From Brevundimonas sp. (GTDB taxonomy: Bacteria > Pseudomonadota > Alphaproteobacteria > Caulobacterales > Caulobacteraceae), in assembly GCA_003248965.1 (NCBI GenBank), contig QFQU01000018.1, positions 12,841 through 76,840 on the forward strand: DNA of 64,000 nucleotides, in the 5' to 3' direction. The translations under genes and the position numbers were made by a program. Below the pieces are notes generated by a model. It was given only the letters and a program-made list of their open reading frames with translations. It was not told where the DNA came from and did no database searches. Of this stretch, positions 9,490 to 18,126 are shown one piece after another (within the stretch, counting starts at the first letter, position 1; each line of letters opens with the position of its first letter).

Positions 9490-10168
9490 GATCCCACTCC
9501 ATGATCCAGGTTCCGGTCGCCCCGCCGTCGCGTCGCCGCAGCAGGGTCGACGAGAAAGACGGCCGCCCCGGCGCCCCGCCTTCCAGAGGTTCTGATGCGC
9601 AGGACGCCACAGACCAGCGGGTCTCGGCCGCACTGGGGCAGGGCAGGGCGCCTGCGCGCGCCAGGAACAGGGTTCCTCCGCCCGTCTCGGCCGCCAGGGC
9701 CAGTCGTCGGCTGGCCGTCAGGTTGAAGGCCCTGGCCTCGCCCCAGGCGCTCAACAGCACGGCGCCGACGGCGGGGCTGCGCAGCGCCTCCTCGCCCACG
9801 GCCAGCAGGGTCTGTACGTCGCGTGTCCGCACCAGCAACAGGTCGCGAGGCGACAGCCCCATCTCATGCAGGCCCGGACCGTGCGGTCGCCCCGCCTCCT
9901 GCGCCATCATCTCATGCAAGCCCCAGACGATGGGCCGCCCCCCCGCCACAGCCAGCGCCATGCCCAGGCCAAAGGCGTTGACCGCCACGGCGTCGGCGGG
10001 GGCGGCGGCGTAGAGATCGTGCAGAACGCCCTTGGCCACGGGCGCAAAGGCGTCGTCTTTTCCTTTGCGCGCACCCGCGCCGACGCGATGACCGCCGGCC
10101 CGATCCAGGGCCTCCAGGCGCGTCTTCAGCGCCGCCAGAGCGTCAGGCTGAGAGTAAATGTTCATCAT
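9380..10168 (-). CDS. imuA: ImuA, RecA-like mutasome protein
   Basis: This 262-residue protein matches ImuA in size, gene order and features: a degenerate RecA-like core (AVNAFGLGMALAVAGGRPIVWG, then DLLLVRTRDVQTLLAVGEEALRS) and a low-complexity Pro/Ala tail. ImuA works with ImuB and DnaE2 in damage-induced mutagenesis. There are two consecutive ATG codons, at 10168 and 10165. The LexA box covers both, and a promoter-like pair upstream places transcription start at or next to the ATG, so the message may be leaderless. The last 110 bp overlap imuB in another frame. Confidence 0.9.
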   Translation of the reverse strand: MMNIYSQPDALAALKTRLEALDRAGGHRVGAGARKGKDDAFAPVAKGVLHDLYAAAPADAVAVNAFGLGMALAVAGGRPIVWGLHEMMAQEAGRPHGPGLHEMGLSPRDLLLVRTRDVQTLLAVGEEALRSPAVGAVLLSAWGEARAFNLTASRRLALAAETGGGTLFLARAGALPCPSAAETRWSVASCASEPLEGGAPGRPSFSSTLLRRRDGGATGTWIMEWDREQRIFRPPSPLSGGVVPLAAQRPAAAPGAAGRRAA

Positions 10169-10174
10169 TTGTTC
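10160..10174. promoter_or_regulatory. LexA (SOS) box, GTTC-N7-GTTC, over the imuA start codon
   Basis: GTTCATCATTTGTTC on the plus strand is a perfect match to the alphaproteobacterial LexA direct-repeat consensus GTTC-N7-GTTC. On the imuA strand it reads GAAC-N7-GAAC and contains both ATG codons. LexA bound here would cover the transcription and translation start. Confidence 0.85.
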
Positions 10175-10205
10175 TATATGCGCCCTGACGCCCGGGGGGA
10201 GTCAA
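10175..10205 (-). promoter_or_regulatory. Candidate imuA promoter
   Basis: On the minus strand TTGACT (10205-10200) is a good -35 element. A -10-like CATATA or GCATAT lies at 10181-10175 with an 18-19 bp spacer. Initiation would fall near 10168, the imuA ATG. Elements were read by eye and the spacer is slightly long. Confidence 0.45.
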
Positions 10206-10404
10206 GCGAGGCGGAAAGGAAGTTCTAAAGATCGCATACCAACAGCCGATAAACGGATGCCAAGGGCGACGTCGACAACCTTGCCCCCGAGGGCAGCGAT
10301 CCCGCCGGCGATGTTTTGTCTAATTGCGGTGAGCGGGGGCGTGACATCCCCGCCGGACCCGTCAGACTGGCGCCCTATGCGTTGATCGGGCGGAGCGCCG
10401 GCAC

Positions 10405-11289
10405 ATGAGCACCTATGCGGGGATCGAGATCGGCGGCACCAAGACCCTGGTCGGGTTCGGTCGTGGACCGGACGATCTGGGCGATTGCGTCCGTATCGAA
10501 ACCACCACGCCTGAGGCGACCCTGGGCGCCGTCGTCGAGGTGCTGCAAGGCCAGGCCGACGCGGGCGGGCTGGCCGGAATCGGCGTCGCCAGTTTCGGTC
10601 CCGTTCGGGTGGCGGCTGGCGCGCCGGATTACGGACGCATCCTGAGAACGCCCAAGCCCGGATGGTCCGACGCCGACCTGCTGGGGCCGCTCCGACGGTT
10701 CGGCGCGCCGATCGGTCTGGCCACCGACGTCGGCGGCGCGGTCCTGGCCGAGGGGCGATGGGGGGCGTGCAAAGGACTGGACGACCACGTCTACGTCACC
10801 GTCGGAACGGGTGTCGGCATGGGCGTGGTGGCCAATGGGCGTCTGGTTCATGGCGCGCTTCACCCGGAGGCCGGCCATATGTCGGTCCGCACCGCCGCCC
10901 ACCCCGATCCGTTCGCCGGCGTCTGCCCATTCCACGGCGACTGTCTGGAAGGCCTGGTGTCCGGTCCCGCCATCGCCGCGCGTCTGGGGCGGCCGGGCGA
11001 GAGCGTAGGCGAGGACGATCCGGTCTGGGACGTCGTCGCCGGCCATCTGGCCCAGATGGCCGCCAATCTGACCTATGTGCTGGCGCCGCGTCGGATCGTC
11101 ATCGGCGGCGGGGTCGGGGGCGCCGAACATCTTCTGGCGCGTGTGCGCCGACTATTGAGCGAGCGACTGGGGGGCTACCTGCCGCACCTCGACGACCCTA
11201 CCGCCCTGAACGCCTACATCACCGCGCCCGGACTGGGCGGCCGGGCGGGTGTGCTGGGCGCCCTGATCCTGGCGCAGGACGGCGCATGA
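10405..11289 (+). CDS. ROK family sugar kinase, fructokinase-like
   Basis: The 294-residue protein opens with the ATP phosphate-binding motif GIEIGGTKT, has the second nucleotide motif VTVGTGVGMG and carries a zinc-binding cluster HPEAGH followed by CPFHGDC, the His/Cys pattern of fructokinase-type ROK proteins. ROK kinases phosphorylate hexoses in the cytoplasm; this zinc pattern favours fructose, with mannose or glucose possible. CGGAG lies about 10 bases before ATG 10405. It stands alone between the imu operon and a convergent phosphoesterase gene, so context does not refine the substrate. Confidence 0.85.
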   Translation: MSTYAGIEIGGTKTLVGFGRGPDDLGDCVRIETTTPEATLGAVVEVLQGQADAGGLAGIGVASFGPVRVAAGAPDYGRILRTPKPGWSDADLLGPLRRFGAPIGLATDVGGAVLAEGRWGACKGLDDHVYVTVGTGVGMGVVANGRLVHGALHPEAGHMSVRTAAHPDPFAGVCPFHGDCLEGLVSGPAIAARLGRPGESVGEDDPVWDVVAGHLAQMAANLTYVLAPRRIVIGGGVGGAEHLLARVRRLLSERLGGYLPHLDDPTALNAYITAPGLGGRAGVLGALILAQDGA

Positions 11290-11405
11290 GCGTTCGAGCG
11301 GCGCCTGCTGGCGCCATGTCGATGACCGCCGGTCCTGGTGGCTGAAGCGTTCGAGCGCTCAGCCGCCGTCTTGCCAACCGTCCGGACCTAACGCGCATGG
11401 CGAGC
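11290..11405. terminator. Hairpins between convergent genes, possible bidirectional terminator
   Basis: Between the convergent kinase and phosphoesterase genes there are two inverted repeats: GGCGCC-N4-GGCGCC at 11300-11315, and a longer one at 11340-11364 with arms GGCTGA and TCAGCC enclosing GCG/CGC. The 11-bp sequence GCGTTCGAGCG occurs twice (11290 and 11347). Neither stem has a long T run, so termination is only probable. Confidence 0.35.
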
Positions 11406-12761
11406 CTAGGGCGTCAGAAGCCCGGCGGCGGATGCCGTCTTGACCGTGAGGCCCGCCGCTTCCACGAAACGGAGGTCTGTTGTTCCGAAGTATTCGCGCT
11501 GGTTCGTGGCGCACCAGTCGGTCGTGACGATACGGACGGGATCGACCGTGGGCGCTATCGTCGAGGCGTAGAGGAAGTCTCCGCTGCGATCGGCCAGAGG
11601 CATCGGGCGGTCCTGGTTGGCGTGGGCCATGAAACTGTCGAACTGGGCGCGCGGGACGCTGGCCAGCATCAGCTTGCCGTCGAAACGAACGATGGAATCG
11701 AAGACATAGCGGCTGACCGGTCCGGCGGGAACGCCCGTGCCCAGGGTGGTGTGGCCGATGAAGCCGGCGTCTGCGCCGGCGACCTTGGCGAGGCCGGCGG
11801 CGACGCTTCTGCCGGTATCGCCCAACGACAGGGCGCGCGGGCTGGTCCCCAGAATGACCCGCTCCTCTTCGGTCAGGTTGGCGGCAAGGGTGTCGGCGAT
11901 CAGGTCCGCGAGGGCCGGAGAAGCAGGGGCGTTCAAGGCGATGGGAAGGGATCGGGCCATGACCGAGCCGTTGGAAAGGAATTCCGCCACCGTATAGGCG
12001 GCGGTCCAGGAGCCGGTGTGGACATAGGCGCTGCGGCCCTGGCGATGCTGGAACAGCAGGTGATTGTGGCCGCCGATCATCAGGCCGCCGTCCGGCAGCA
12101 GCGGCAGGATGTCCCGATCCGCGGCCACCCCGGCGTGGCTCATGACCATGACCAGATCGGCGCCGGCCAGACTGTCGGCCAGATTCGCCCTGGCCCAGTC
12201 GGGGGCGGAGGGGATCGTCAGTTGCTCGCGCGAGGCTTTGGGATAGGTGGTCAGCGAATTGGTCGCCATGCCCACGACCCGCAGCGACCGTCGGCCGAAG
12301 GGCAGGGTCGTGGAGGGTTCGGCATAGCCGGCGCCCGTGCGCGTATCGCCGATGGTGCTGACGACATGAATCCCCAGACCCTCCATCCGGTCGACGACTT
12401 CGGCGAGATCCGGCGTCAGGTCGTTGTCGTGGTTGCCCAGGTTGAACACCGTCGGCGCGATCGCCGGCAAGGCCCTGAGGAAGGCCCAGTCCACCGCGCC
12501 GCCGGACCGCACCGCGACGACATTGCCATGTTCGAAGATGTCGCCGTCGATCGCGATGACATGGGGGACGGGGTTGGAGCGGACTTCGGTTTCGAAGGCG
12601 GCCAATAGCTGCGCGGTCCGCTCATAGGCGGAATGCATGTCGGAAACGGCCAACACGCGCCCGACGACATCGGCCTGTTTCATGCCGACCAATCCTGGCG
12701 CGAACACCGACGCTCCGGCGAGTTGCAGGAGCCGGCGACGGGAAGGCGTCACGAAAGGCAT
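11406..12761 (-). CDS. Exported metallophosphoesterase, 5'-nucleotidase/UshA-like
   Basis: The 451-residue protein carries all calcineurin-type metal motifs in order: SDMH near the N-terminus, DGDIFEHG, GNHD, SHAG and GGHNH. A 5'-nucleotidase-type C-terminal region follows (VFDSIVRFDGKLMLASVP). The N-terminus PSRRRLLQLAGASVFAPG is a twin-arginine signal, so a folded periplasmic enzyme is expected. It probably hydrolyses nucleotides or related phosphoesters. It is divergent from the TBDR at 13011, across a 249-bp gap, which suggests that the receptor imports a phosphorylated compound or its product; that link is inference. Confidence 0.85.
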   Translation of the reverse strand: MPFVTPSRRRLLQLAGASVFAPGLVGMKQADVVGRVLAVSDMHSAYERTAQLLAAFETEVRSNPVPHVIAIDGDIFEHGNVVAVRSGGAVDWAFLRALPAIAPTVFNLGNHDNDLTPDLAEVVDRMEGLGIHVVSTIGDTRTGAGYAEPSTTLPFGRRSLRVVGMATNSLTTYPKASREQLTIPSAPDWARANLADSLAGADLVMVMSHAGVAADRDILPLLPDGGLMIGGHNHLLFQHRQGRSAYVHTGSWTAAYTVAEFLSNGSVMARSLPIALNAPASPALADLIADTLAANLTEEERVILGTSPRALSLGDTGRSVAAGLAKVAGADAGFIGHTTLGTGVPAGPVSRYVFDSIVRFDGKLMLASVPRAQFDSFMAHANQDRPMPLADRSGDFLYASTIAPTVDPVRIVTTDWCATNQREYFGTTDLRFVEAAGLTVKTASAAGLLTP

Positions 12762-13010
12762 ACGCGATCCAAAACGATGTCTGAAAAAGAGGGCGGAACG
12801 GACTCACGCACGCGTTCAACTTCGCATTTCGGCGCGTTCGACACAATGCGGGCCCGCCGGGTGTGCGCCGTCCAGCGGCAAATTGTCCCGCGGTGTGGCC
12901 GCGTCTTGAAAGGTTCAAGAAACACGCCCGCTCTGTGCTGGCGGTCGGCGAGGCGAAGCTTTACGGCGTCGCGCGACAAAGCCTCCCAAGTCGCCAAGGA
13001 AATCTCGCCC

Positions 13011-15248
13011 ATGCTTCGCCAAGCCCTTCTGGCCGCCACCGTCAGCGGCATCGCCCTGCTGAGCGCCGGCTCGGTTTTCGCCCAGACGGCGGACGCCGCC
13101 GCAGAGCCGACCGGCGTCGATGACATCGTCGTCACCGCCCAGCGTCGCAGCGAGAACATCCGTGAGGTGCCCTTCGCCGTCACTGCACTGAGCCCCCAGA
13201 CCTTGCAGGAGGTTTCGGCCGGCGGCGCCGACATCCTGTCGCTGTCGGGGCGCGTGCCCAGCCTGCAGGTCGAAAGCTCCAACGGCCGCTATGCGCCGCG
13301 CTTCTACATTCGCGGCCTGGGCAATGTGGACTTCGATTTCACGGCCTCGCAGCCGGTGTCGGTCGTGCTGGACAATGTGGTTCTGGAAAGCGTCTATCTG
13401 AAAGGCTTCCCCCTGTTCGACGTGCAGCAGCTGGAAGTGCTGCGCGGACCGCAGGGCACGCTGTTCGGCCGCAACACCCCGGCCGGCGTGGTCAAGATCG
13501 ACACCGTCAAACCGTCGGACGAGTTCACCGGCTTCGGCTCGCTGACCTATGGCAACCTGGGTTCGACGCGCGCCGAGGCGGCCGTCACCCTGCCGGCGTC
13601 GGACACGCTGCAGGTGCGCGGCGCCATTCTGTGGAACCACCGCGACGACTGGGTGAACAACGCCTACAATCCGTCGTTCGCCAATCCCGACAAGGATGAT
13701 CTGGGCGGTTTCGACGATCTGGCCGCACGCGTCCACGTCGCATGGACCCCGACCGATCGCCTGTCGACCCTGCTGACGTTGCAGGCCCGCGACTATGACG
13801 GCACCGGCACGATGAACCGCGCCAACGCCCTGACCAAGGGCTCCAACAAGCTGAACGACAACTTCGACCGCGACACCGTCTATTACGACGGTGGCCGCAA
13901 TAACTTCCAGAAGCAGAAGACGACGTCCGAGTCGCTGCAGGTCGCCTATGACTTCGGCCCCGCGACCCTGACCGGCATCGTCGGTTCCTATCAGGGCTGG
14001 TCGCAGGGCGATGGCGACATCGACGGCGGCGTGGCCTCGGCCCCGGCGACGGCCTCCTACAAGACGCCGTTCAACTCCGAGACCGGCACCCTGTCCAGCG
14101 ACCTGCTGCAGAACACCTATGAACTGCGACTGGCCTCGAACGGCGACGGCCGGGTCGGCTGGCAGGTCGGCGCCTTCTACTGGGACGAGCGTTTCAACCT
14201 GGTCAGCGGCACCTTCAACGGCGTCGGCGGCGTGCAGCCGACCCGCGTGACCGACATCGTGCAGAAGTCCGATTCATGGTCGGTGTTCGGCCAGGGCAGC
14301 TACAAGGTCACGGACGCCTTCAAGGTGACGGCGGGCGTCCGCTACACCGACGACAACCGCCACTACAACGGCCAGATCGTACTGGGGACCGGCGCGGGCG
14401 GTACGGGCGCCGTCTCGGTCGGCGATCAGCAGGTCAGCTGGGACGTCAGCGCGCTCTATCAGGTCAACGATGACCTGAACCTGTTCGCCCGTGTGGCCAA
14501 GGGCTATCGCGGCCCGTCGATCCAGGGGCGCAACCTGCCGGTCCTGACCACGGCGAACTCCGAAACCGTCATGTCCTACGAAGCCGGCCTGAAGGCGCGG
14601 ATGATGGACGGGCGCGCGCGCTTCAACGCCACCGCCTATGTCTATGAAGTCAGCGACATGCAGTTCACCGCCATCGGCGGCGCGGACAACTCCAACCGCC
14701 TGATCAACGCCAAGAAGGGCGAGGGCTACGGCCTTGAGCTGGATGGCGACATCTATCTGGGCGCGGGCTTCAGCCTGGCGGCCGGCGGGGCGTGGAACCA
14801 CACCGAGATCAAGGACAAGGATCTGCTGGTCGCGATCTGCGGCTCCAACTGCACCGTCACCGATCCCATCGTCATGGTCGGCACGACGCGGCGCGCCGCC
14901 ATCGACGGAAACCCCTTCCCGCAGGCGCCGGAATACACCGCCAATCTGACGCTGAACTACGTCCGGCCGCTGGGCGCCGACACCGAATTGTTCGCCTCGA
15001 CCGACTGGGTCATGCAGAAGAACTTCAACCTGTTCCTCTATGAATCGGTCGAGTTCATGCAGGACACGGCGTTTGAAGGCGGCCTGCGCGCGGGCTGGCG
15101 CGACTTGAGCCGCGGCATCGAGGCCGCCGCCTATGTTCGCAACATCACCGACGAAGCGAACGTGATCGGCGGCATCGACTTCAACAACCTGACCGCCTTC
15201 GTCAACGAACCGCGCACCTACGGCGTTCAACTGACCAAGCGTTTCTGA
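13011..15248 (+). CDS. TonB-dependent outer-membrane receptor
   Basis: This 745-residue TBDR has a signal peptide cut near residue 25 (SVFAQ), a TonB-box-like VDDIVVTAQRR, a plug with the LRGPQGTLFGRN motif and a barrel ending in Phe (GVQLTKRF). ATG 13011 is preceded by AAGGA with about 10 bases spacing; the frame remains open further upstream but without receptor sequence. The VTAQRR type of TonB box and the short plug are typical of the large Caulobacterales and sphingomonad receptor family, whose ligands are mostly unknown. It is divergent from a Tat-exported phosphoesterase and followed after a terminator by another TBDR with a PhoD gene. Confidence 0.92.
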   Translation: MLRQALLAATVSGIALLSAGSVFAQTADAAAEPTGVDDIVVTAQRRSENIREVPFAVTALSPQTLQEVSAGGADILSLSGRVPSLQVESSNGRYAPRFYIRGLGNVDFDFTASQPVSVVLDNVVLESVYLKGFPLFDVQQLEVLRGPQGTLFGRNTPAGVVKIDTVKPSDEFTGFGSLTYGNLGSTRAEAAVTLPASDTLQVRGAILWNHRDDWVNNAYNPSFANPDKDDLGGFDDLAARVHVAWTPTDRLSTLLTLQARDYDGTGTMNRANALTKGSNKLNDNFDRDTVYYDGGRNNFQKQKTTSESLQVAYDFGPATLTGIVGSYQGWSQGDGDIDGGVASAPATASYKTPFNSETGTLSSDLLQNTYELRLASNGDGRVGWQVGAFYWDERFNLVSGTFNGVGGVQPTRVTDIVQKSDSWSVFGQGSYKVTDAFKVTAGVRYTDDNRHYNGQIVLGTGAGGTGAVSVGDQQVSWDVSALYQVNDDLNLFARVAKGYRGPSIQGRNLPVLTTANSETVMSYEAGLKARMMDGRARFNATAYVYEVSDMQFTAIGGADNSNRLINAKKGEGYGLELDGDIYLGAGFSLAAGGAWNHTEIKDKDLLVAICGSNCTVTDPIVMVGTTRRAAIDGNPFPQAPEYTANLTLNYVRPLGADTELFASTDWVMQKNFNLFLYESVEFMQDTAFEGGLRAGWRDLSRGIEAAAYVRNITDEANVIGGIDFNNLTAFVNEPRTYGVQLTKRF

Positions 15249-15349
15249 TCTGCACAAGTCGAGGCGTCGATTTGCGGGGCGGACGTTGCTTCCCACGAGC
15301 ATGGGTCGGTACGGTTCGTGTTGGCGACCTTCTCCCATTTGAAACCAGG

Positions 15350-15380
15350 CCGCCGTTCTTATAGCGAGGACGGCGGTTTT
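15350..15380 (+). terminator. Intrinsic terminator after TBDR
   Basis: A 10-bp stem (CCGCCGTTCT pairing AGGACGGCGG, one G-U pair) with a 7-base loop is followed by TTTT. It lies about 100 bp after the receptor stop and separates the two receptor transcription units. Confidence 0.7.
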
Positions 15381-15463
15381 CAATTGGGCCGACCTGGGAT
15401 TCGAATAGCCGCCGCTGTTCGCGTTTGATCGTCTACGGACCATTCTTGACCGGGCGGACGCAT

Positions 15464-15482
15464 CAGCTTCATTCCAGCTTCA
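15464..15482 (+). promoter_or_regulatory. Direct repeat with 11-bp period, possible PhoB-type site
   Basis: CAGCTTCA occurs twice, starting at 15464 and 15475. A period of 11 bp is characteristic of Pho boxes, although the sequence only partly resembles CTGTCAT. It lies about 70 bp upstream of a TBDR-phosphatase operon, where PhoB control would make sense. This is a weak match. Confidence 0.25.
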
Positions 15483-15550
15483 CCGCTCTGTCGCGCATGC
15501 GGCGCATAGGGAAGCTAACCGGAGACCCTTCGATCAAGATGGGGATTCCG

Positions 15551-18118
15551 ATGATGGTTCGCGGCGCGATGAAGCGTGGTCTTCTGGGGGCGAGCGCCCT
15601 CGTCGGCGTCTGGGGCGCCGCGACGGCGGCCTCGGCCCAGGAAGCCGCCGAGGCCAGCCAGGTCGACGACATCGTCGTGACCGCCCAGTTGCGCGAACAG
15701 AAGACCATCGACGTGCCGTTCGCCCTGACCGCCTATTCGGGTCAGTTCCTGCAGGATCTGGGCGTGCAGGAATTCGACGCCCTGTCGGCCTTCGTGCCCG
15801 GCTTCCTGGTGCAGAACCAGTCGCCGAACAACCCGGGCTTCGTGATGCGCGGCATCACCTCGGACAGCGGCGCGGCGACGGCCGAACCGCGCGTGTCGGT
15901 GTTCCAGGACGGGGTGTCGATCTCCAAGTCGCGCGGCTCCTATGTCGAACTGTTCGATATGGAGCGGATCGAGGTCGCCAAGGGGCCGCAGTCGACGCTG
16001 TACGGACGCGGCGCCCTGATCGGGGCGGTGAACCTGGTTCAGAACCGCGCCCGCATCGGCCGCACCGAAGCCTATGCCCAGGCCGAGGCCGGCAATCAGG
16101 GCTATCGCATGGTTGAGGGCGCGCTGAACCTGCCGGTCGGCGACACGGCGGGCCTGCGTCTGTCGACACGGATGAAGACGCGCGACGGATTCGTCGACAA
16201 CCTGCTGGGCGGCGACGACTACAACTCCATCGAGACCAAGGCTTTCCGCCTGTCGGGCGCCTGGGCGCCGACGGATGCGATGCGTTTCGACCTGATCGGC
16301 AACTATCAGACGGACAAGGCGTCCGGCACCTCATTCAAGTCCATCGCCTATTACCCGGCCGATCCGAACACCGGCGCGGTGCTGGGCGGCAAGAATCCGT
16401 GGGACGGTGCGGCCCTGACGCGCGGCGCTGACTTTGACGGCGGCAAATCGCTGGGCCTGAGCCGCGAGGTCTGGGGCGTGACGGGCCTGACCCGCTTCGA
16501 CCTGAACGCCGCCCTGCGCCTGAACTCGACCACGGCCTACCGCCAGTTCAAGAACTATGAGACCTTCGACGCCGATGGCGTGTCGCTGCCCCTCCTGACC
16601 GTCGCCGAGGACACCTATGGCGAACAGTGGAGCCAGGACCTGCGCCTGAGCTACGACAACGGCGGGCGGCTCAGCGGCTTTGTCGGTGCGGGTTGGTTCC
16701 ATGAGAAGGGGTATCAGCGCACGCCGACCCAGTTCGACGAGCGTTTGGCGCTGGTGCAACTGGCCGGGCTGCTGGACGGTTCTCCCACCACGATCGGCGA
16801 CAAGACCTTGCCCCTGGCGGCCTATCCGACCGTCGCGGGTCTGGCGCTGGGCGGCCTGTTGACGCCGTTGGGCGCGGGCGCTTTCGCCGCTCCCATCGCC
16901 GCCAACCTGAAGGCGGCGCATATCGAGACGCCGATCAACAACTCGGACCTGACGTCCTACGACGTCTTCGCCGACGTCACCTACGCCCTGACCGACCGAT
17001 TGGAGGTTTCGGGCGGCGTCCGCTACACCCGCGACGACAAGACCACTGGCTTCGCCAGTTCGGTCCAGAGCCGCTCGGTTCTCGGCGGCCTGTTGGGCGT
17101 GCAGGCCTTGGGTGCGCAGGCTCAGGCCTTGGCCCAGGCTGGAAACCTGACTGGCGCCGCAGCGATTCAGACACAGATTGGTCAGCTTCTTCAGGGGCTG
17201 GCGACGCCGGGCGCGGCCAACCTGCCGCTGGCCAGCGGATTGCCCCTGTTCGGCCTGACGGCCCAACCGACGACGAACAACGGCGACTTCTCCTATCTGG
17301 ACAGCAAGGATGACGGCGTAACCTGGCGTCTGACGGCGCGTTACGCCCTCTCCGACGACGCCAACATCTACGCCAACTATGCGCGCGGTCGTCGCCCGGA
17401 TGTGATCAGCGCCTCCGGCCCGTCGGCGCCGGGCGGCGCGGCCCGCTTCACGCCGGTCGCCGCCGAGACGGTCGACAGCTATGAGATCGGCGCCAAGGCC
17501 GCCTTGCTGGATCGCCGCCTGCGTGTCGACGGCGCGGTCTTCCTGTACAACTACGAAAACTTCCAGACCACGGTGCAGCAGGGGACCCTGTTCGTCTCGA
17601 CCAACGCTGGCGAGGCCAAGTCCTATGGTTTTGAAGGCCAGGCCAACTTCACCGTTTCTTCGAACCTGGACCTGTTCGCCACCTACGCCTTCAATCATTC
17701 GCGGTTCGAGAACGGCCTGTACGAAAGCAATCACTTCCGCCTGTCGCCCGACCATATGGCCTCGTTCGGCGCGGTCTGGCGTCTGCCGGTCGCAGACGGC
17801 GCCATCGAGGTTCAGCCGACCTACACCTGGCAGTCGAAGGTCTTCTTCGATGACGATAACGACAGTCCCGCGCTGCAGAAGGGCCACTTCGTCCCCGATC
17901 TGGCCCAGGACGAATATCAGGACGCCTATGGCCTGCTGAACCTGCGCATCCGTTATGCGCCGTCGTCGCAGAACTGGGGTGTGGAAGCCTTCGGCGAAAA
18001 TATTCTGGATGAGAAATACATCAAGGATGCGGGCAACACGGGTGACGCCCTGGGGATGCCGACCTTCATCGCCGGTCGGCCCGCCTCCTACGGCCTCGTG
18101 TTCAAGCTGAAGCTCTGA
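15551..18118 (+). CDS. TonB-dependent outer-membrane receptor, in operon with PhoD
   Basis: An 855-residue TBDR with a signal peptide cut near residue 30 (TAASAQ), the box VDDIVVTAQ, a plug with VAKGPQSTLYGRG and a barrel ending FKLKL. GGGGA lies five bases before ATG 15551 and eight before ATG 15554; ATG 15539 is also in frame. Two putative extracellular segments are unusual. One is hydrophobic and Leu/Ala/Gly-rich (about 16750-16920) and one is Ala/Gln/Leu-rich (about 17090-17260). The stop is eight bases before a PhoD phosphatase gene, so both are almost certainly co-transcribed and the likely substrate is a phosphoester or phosphodiester. Confidence 0.92.
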   Translation: MMVRGAMKRGLLGASALVGVWGAATAASAQEAAEASQVDDIVVTAQLREQKTIDVPFALTAYSGQFLQDLGVQEFDALSAFVPGFLVQNQSPNNPGFVMRGITSDSGAATAEPRVSVFQDGVSISKSRGSYVELFDMERIEVAKGPQSTLYGRGALIGAVNLVQNRARIGRTEAYAQAEAGNQGYRMVEGALNLPVGDTAGLRLSTRMKTRDGFVDNLLGGDDYNSIETKAFRLSGAWAPTDAMRFDLIGNYQTDKASGTSFKSIAYYPADPNTGAVLGGKNPWDGAALTRGADFDGGKSLGLSREVWGVTGLTRFDLNAALRLNSTTAYRQFKNYETFDADGVSLPLLTVAEDTYGEQWSQDLRLSYDNGGRLSGFVGAGWFHEKGYQRTPTQFDERLALVQLAGLLDGSPTTIGDKTLPLAAYPTVAGLALGGLLTPLGAGAFAAPIAANLKAAHIETPINNSDLTSYDVFADVTYALTDRLEVSGGVRYTRDDKTTGFASSVQSRSVLGGLLGVQALGAQAQALAQAGNLTGAAAIQTQIGQLLQGLATPGAANLPLASGLPLFGLTAQPTTNNGDFSYLDSKDDGVTWRLTARYALSDDANIYANYARGRRPDVISASGPSAPGGAARFTPVAAETVDSYEIGAKAALLDRRLRVDGAVFLYNYENFQTTVQQGTLFVSTNAGEAKSYGFEGQANFTVSSNLDLFATYAFNHSRFENGLYESNHFRLSPDHMASFGAVWRLPVADGAIEVQPTYTWQSKVFFDDDNDSPALQKGHFVPDLAQDEYQDAYGLLNLRIRYAPSSQNWGVEAFGENILDEKYIKDAGNTGDALGMPTFIAGRPASYGLVFKLKL

Positions 18119-18126
18119 GACAATCG

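Larger units (their letters stand above)
15249..15550. other. Intergenic region between two TBDR genes
   Basis: This 302-bp region holds an intrinsic terminator (15350-15380) and a short direct repeat with 11-bp period (15464-15482) upstream of the next receptor. I see no small gene in it. Confidence 0.6.

Noticed and set aside
12633..13010. Upstream extension of the TBDR frame
   Set aside because: No signal peptide or receptor sequence before ATG 13011, which has a ribosome site and a clean signal peptide.
16331..17887. 518-codon minus-strand frame inside the PhoD-linked TBDR
   Set aside because: Antisense artefact of GC-rich codon use; the plus-strand receptor is unambiguous.
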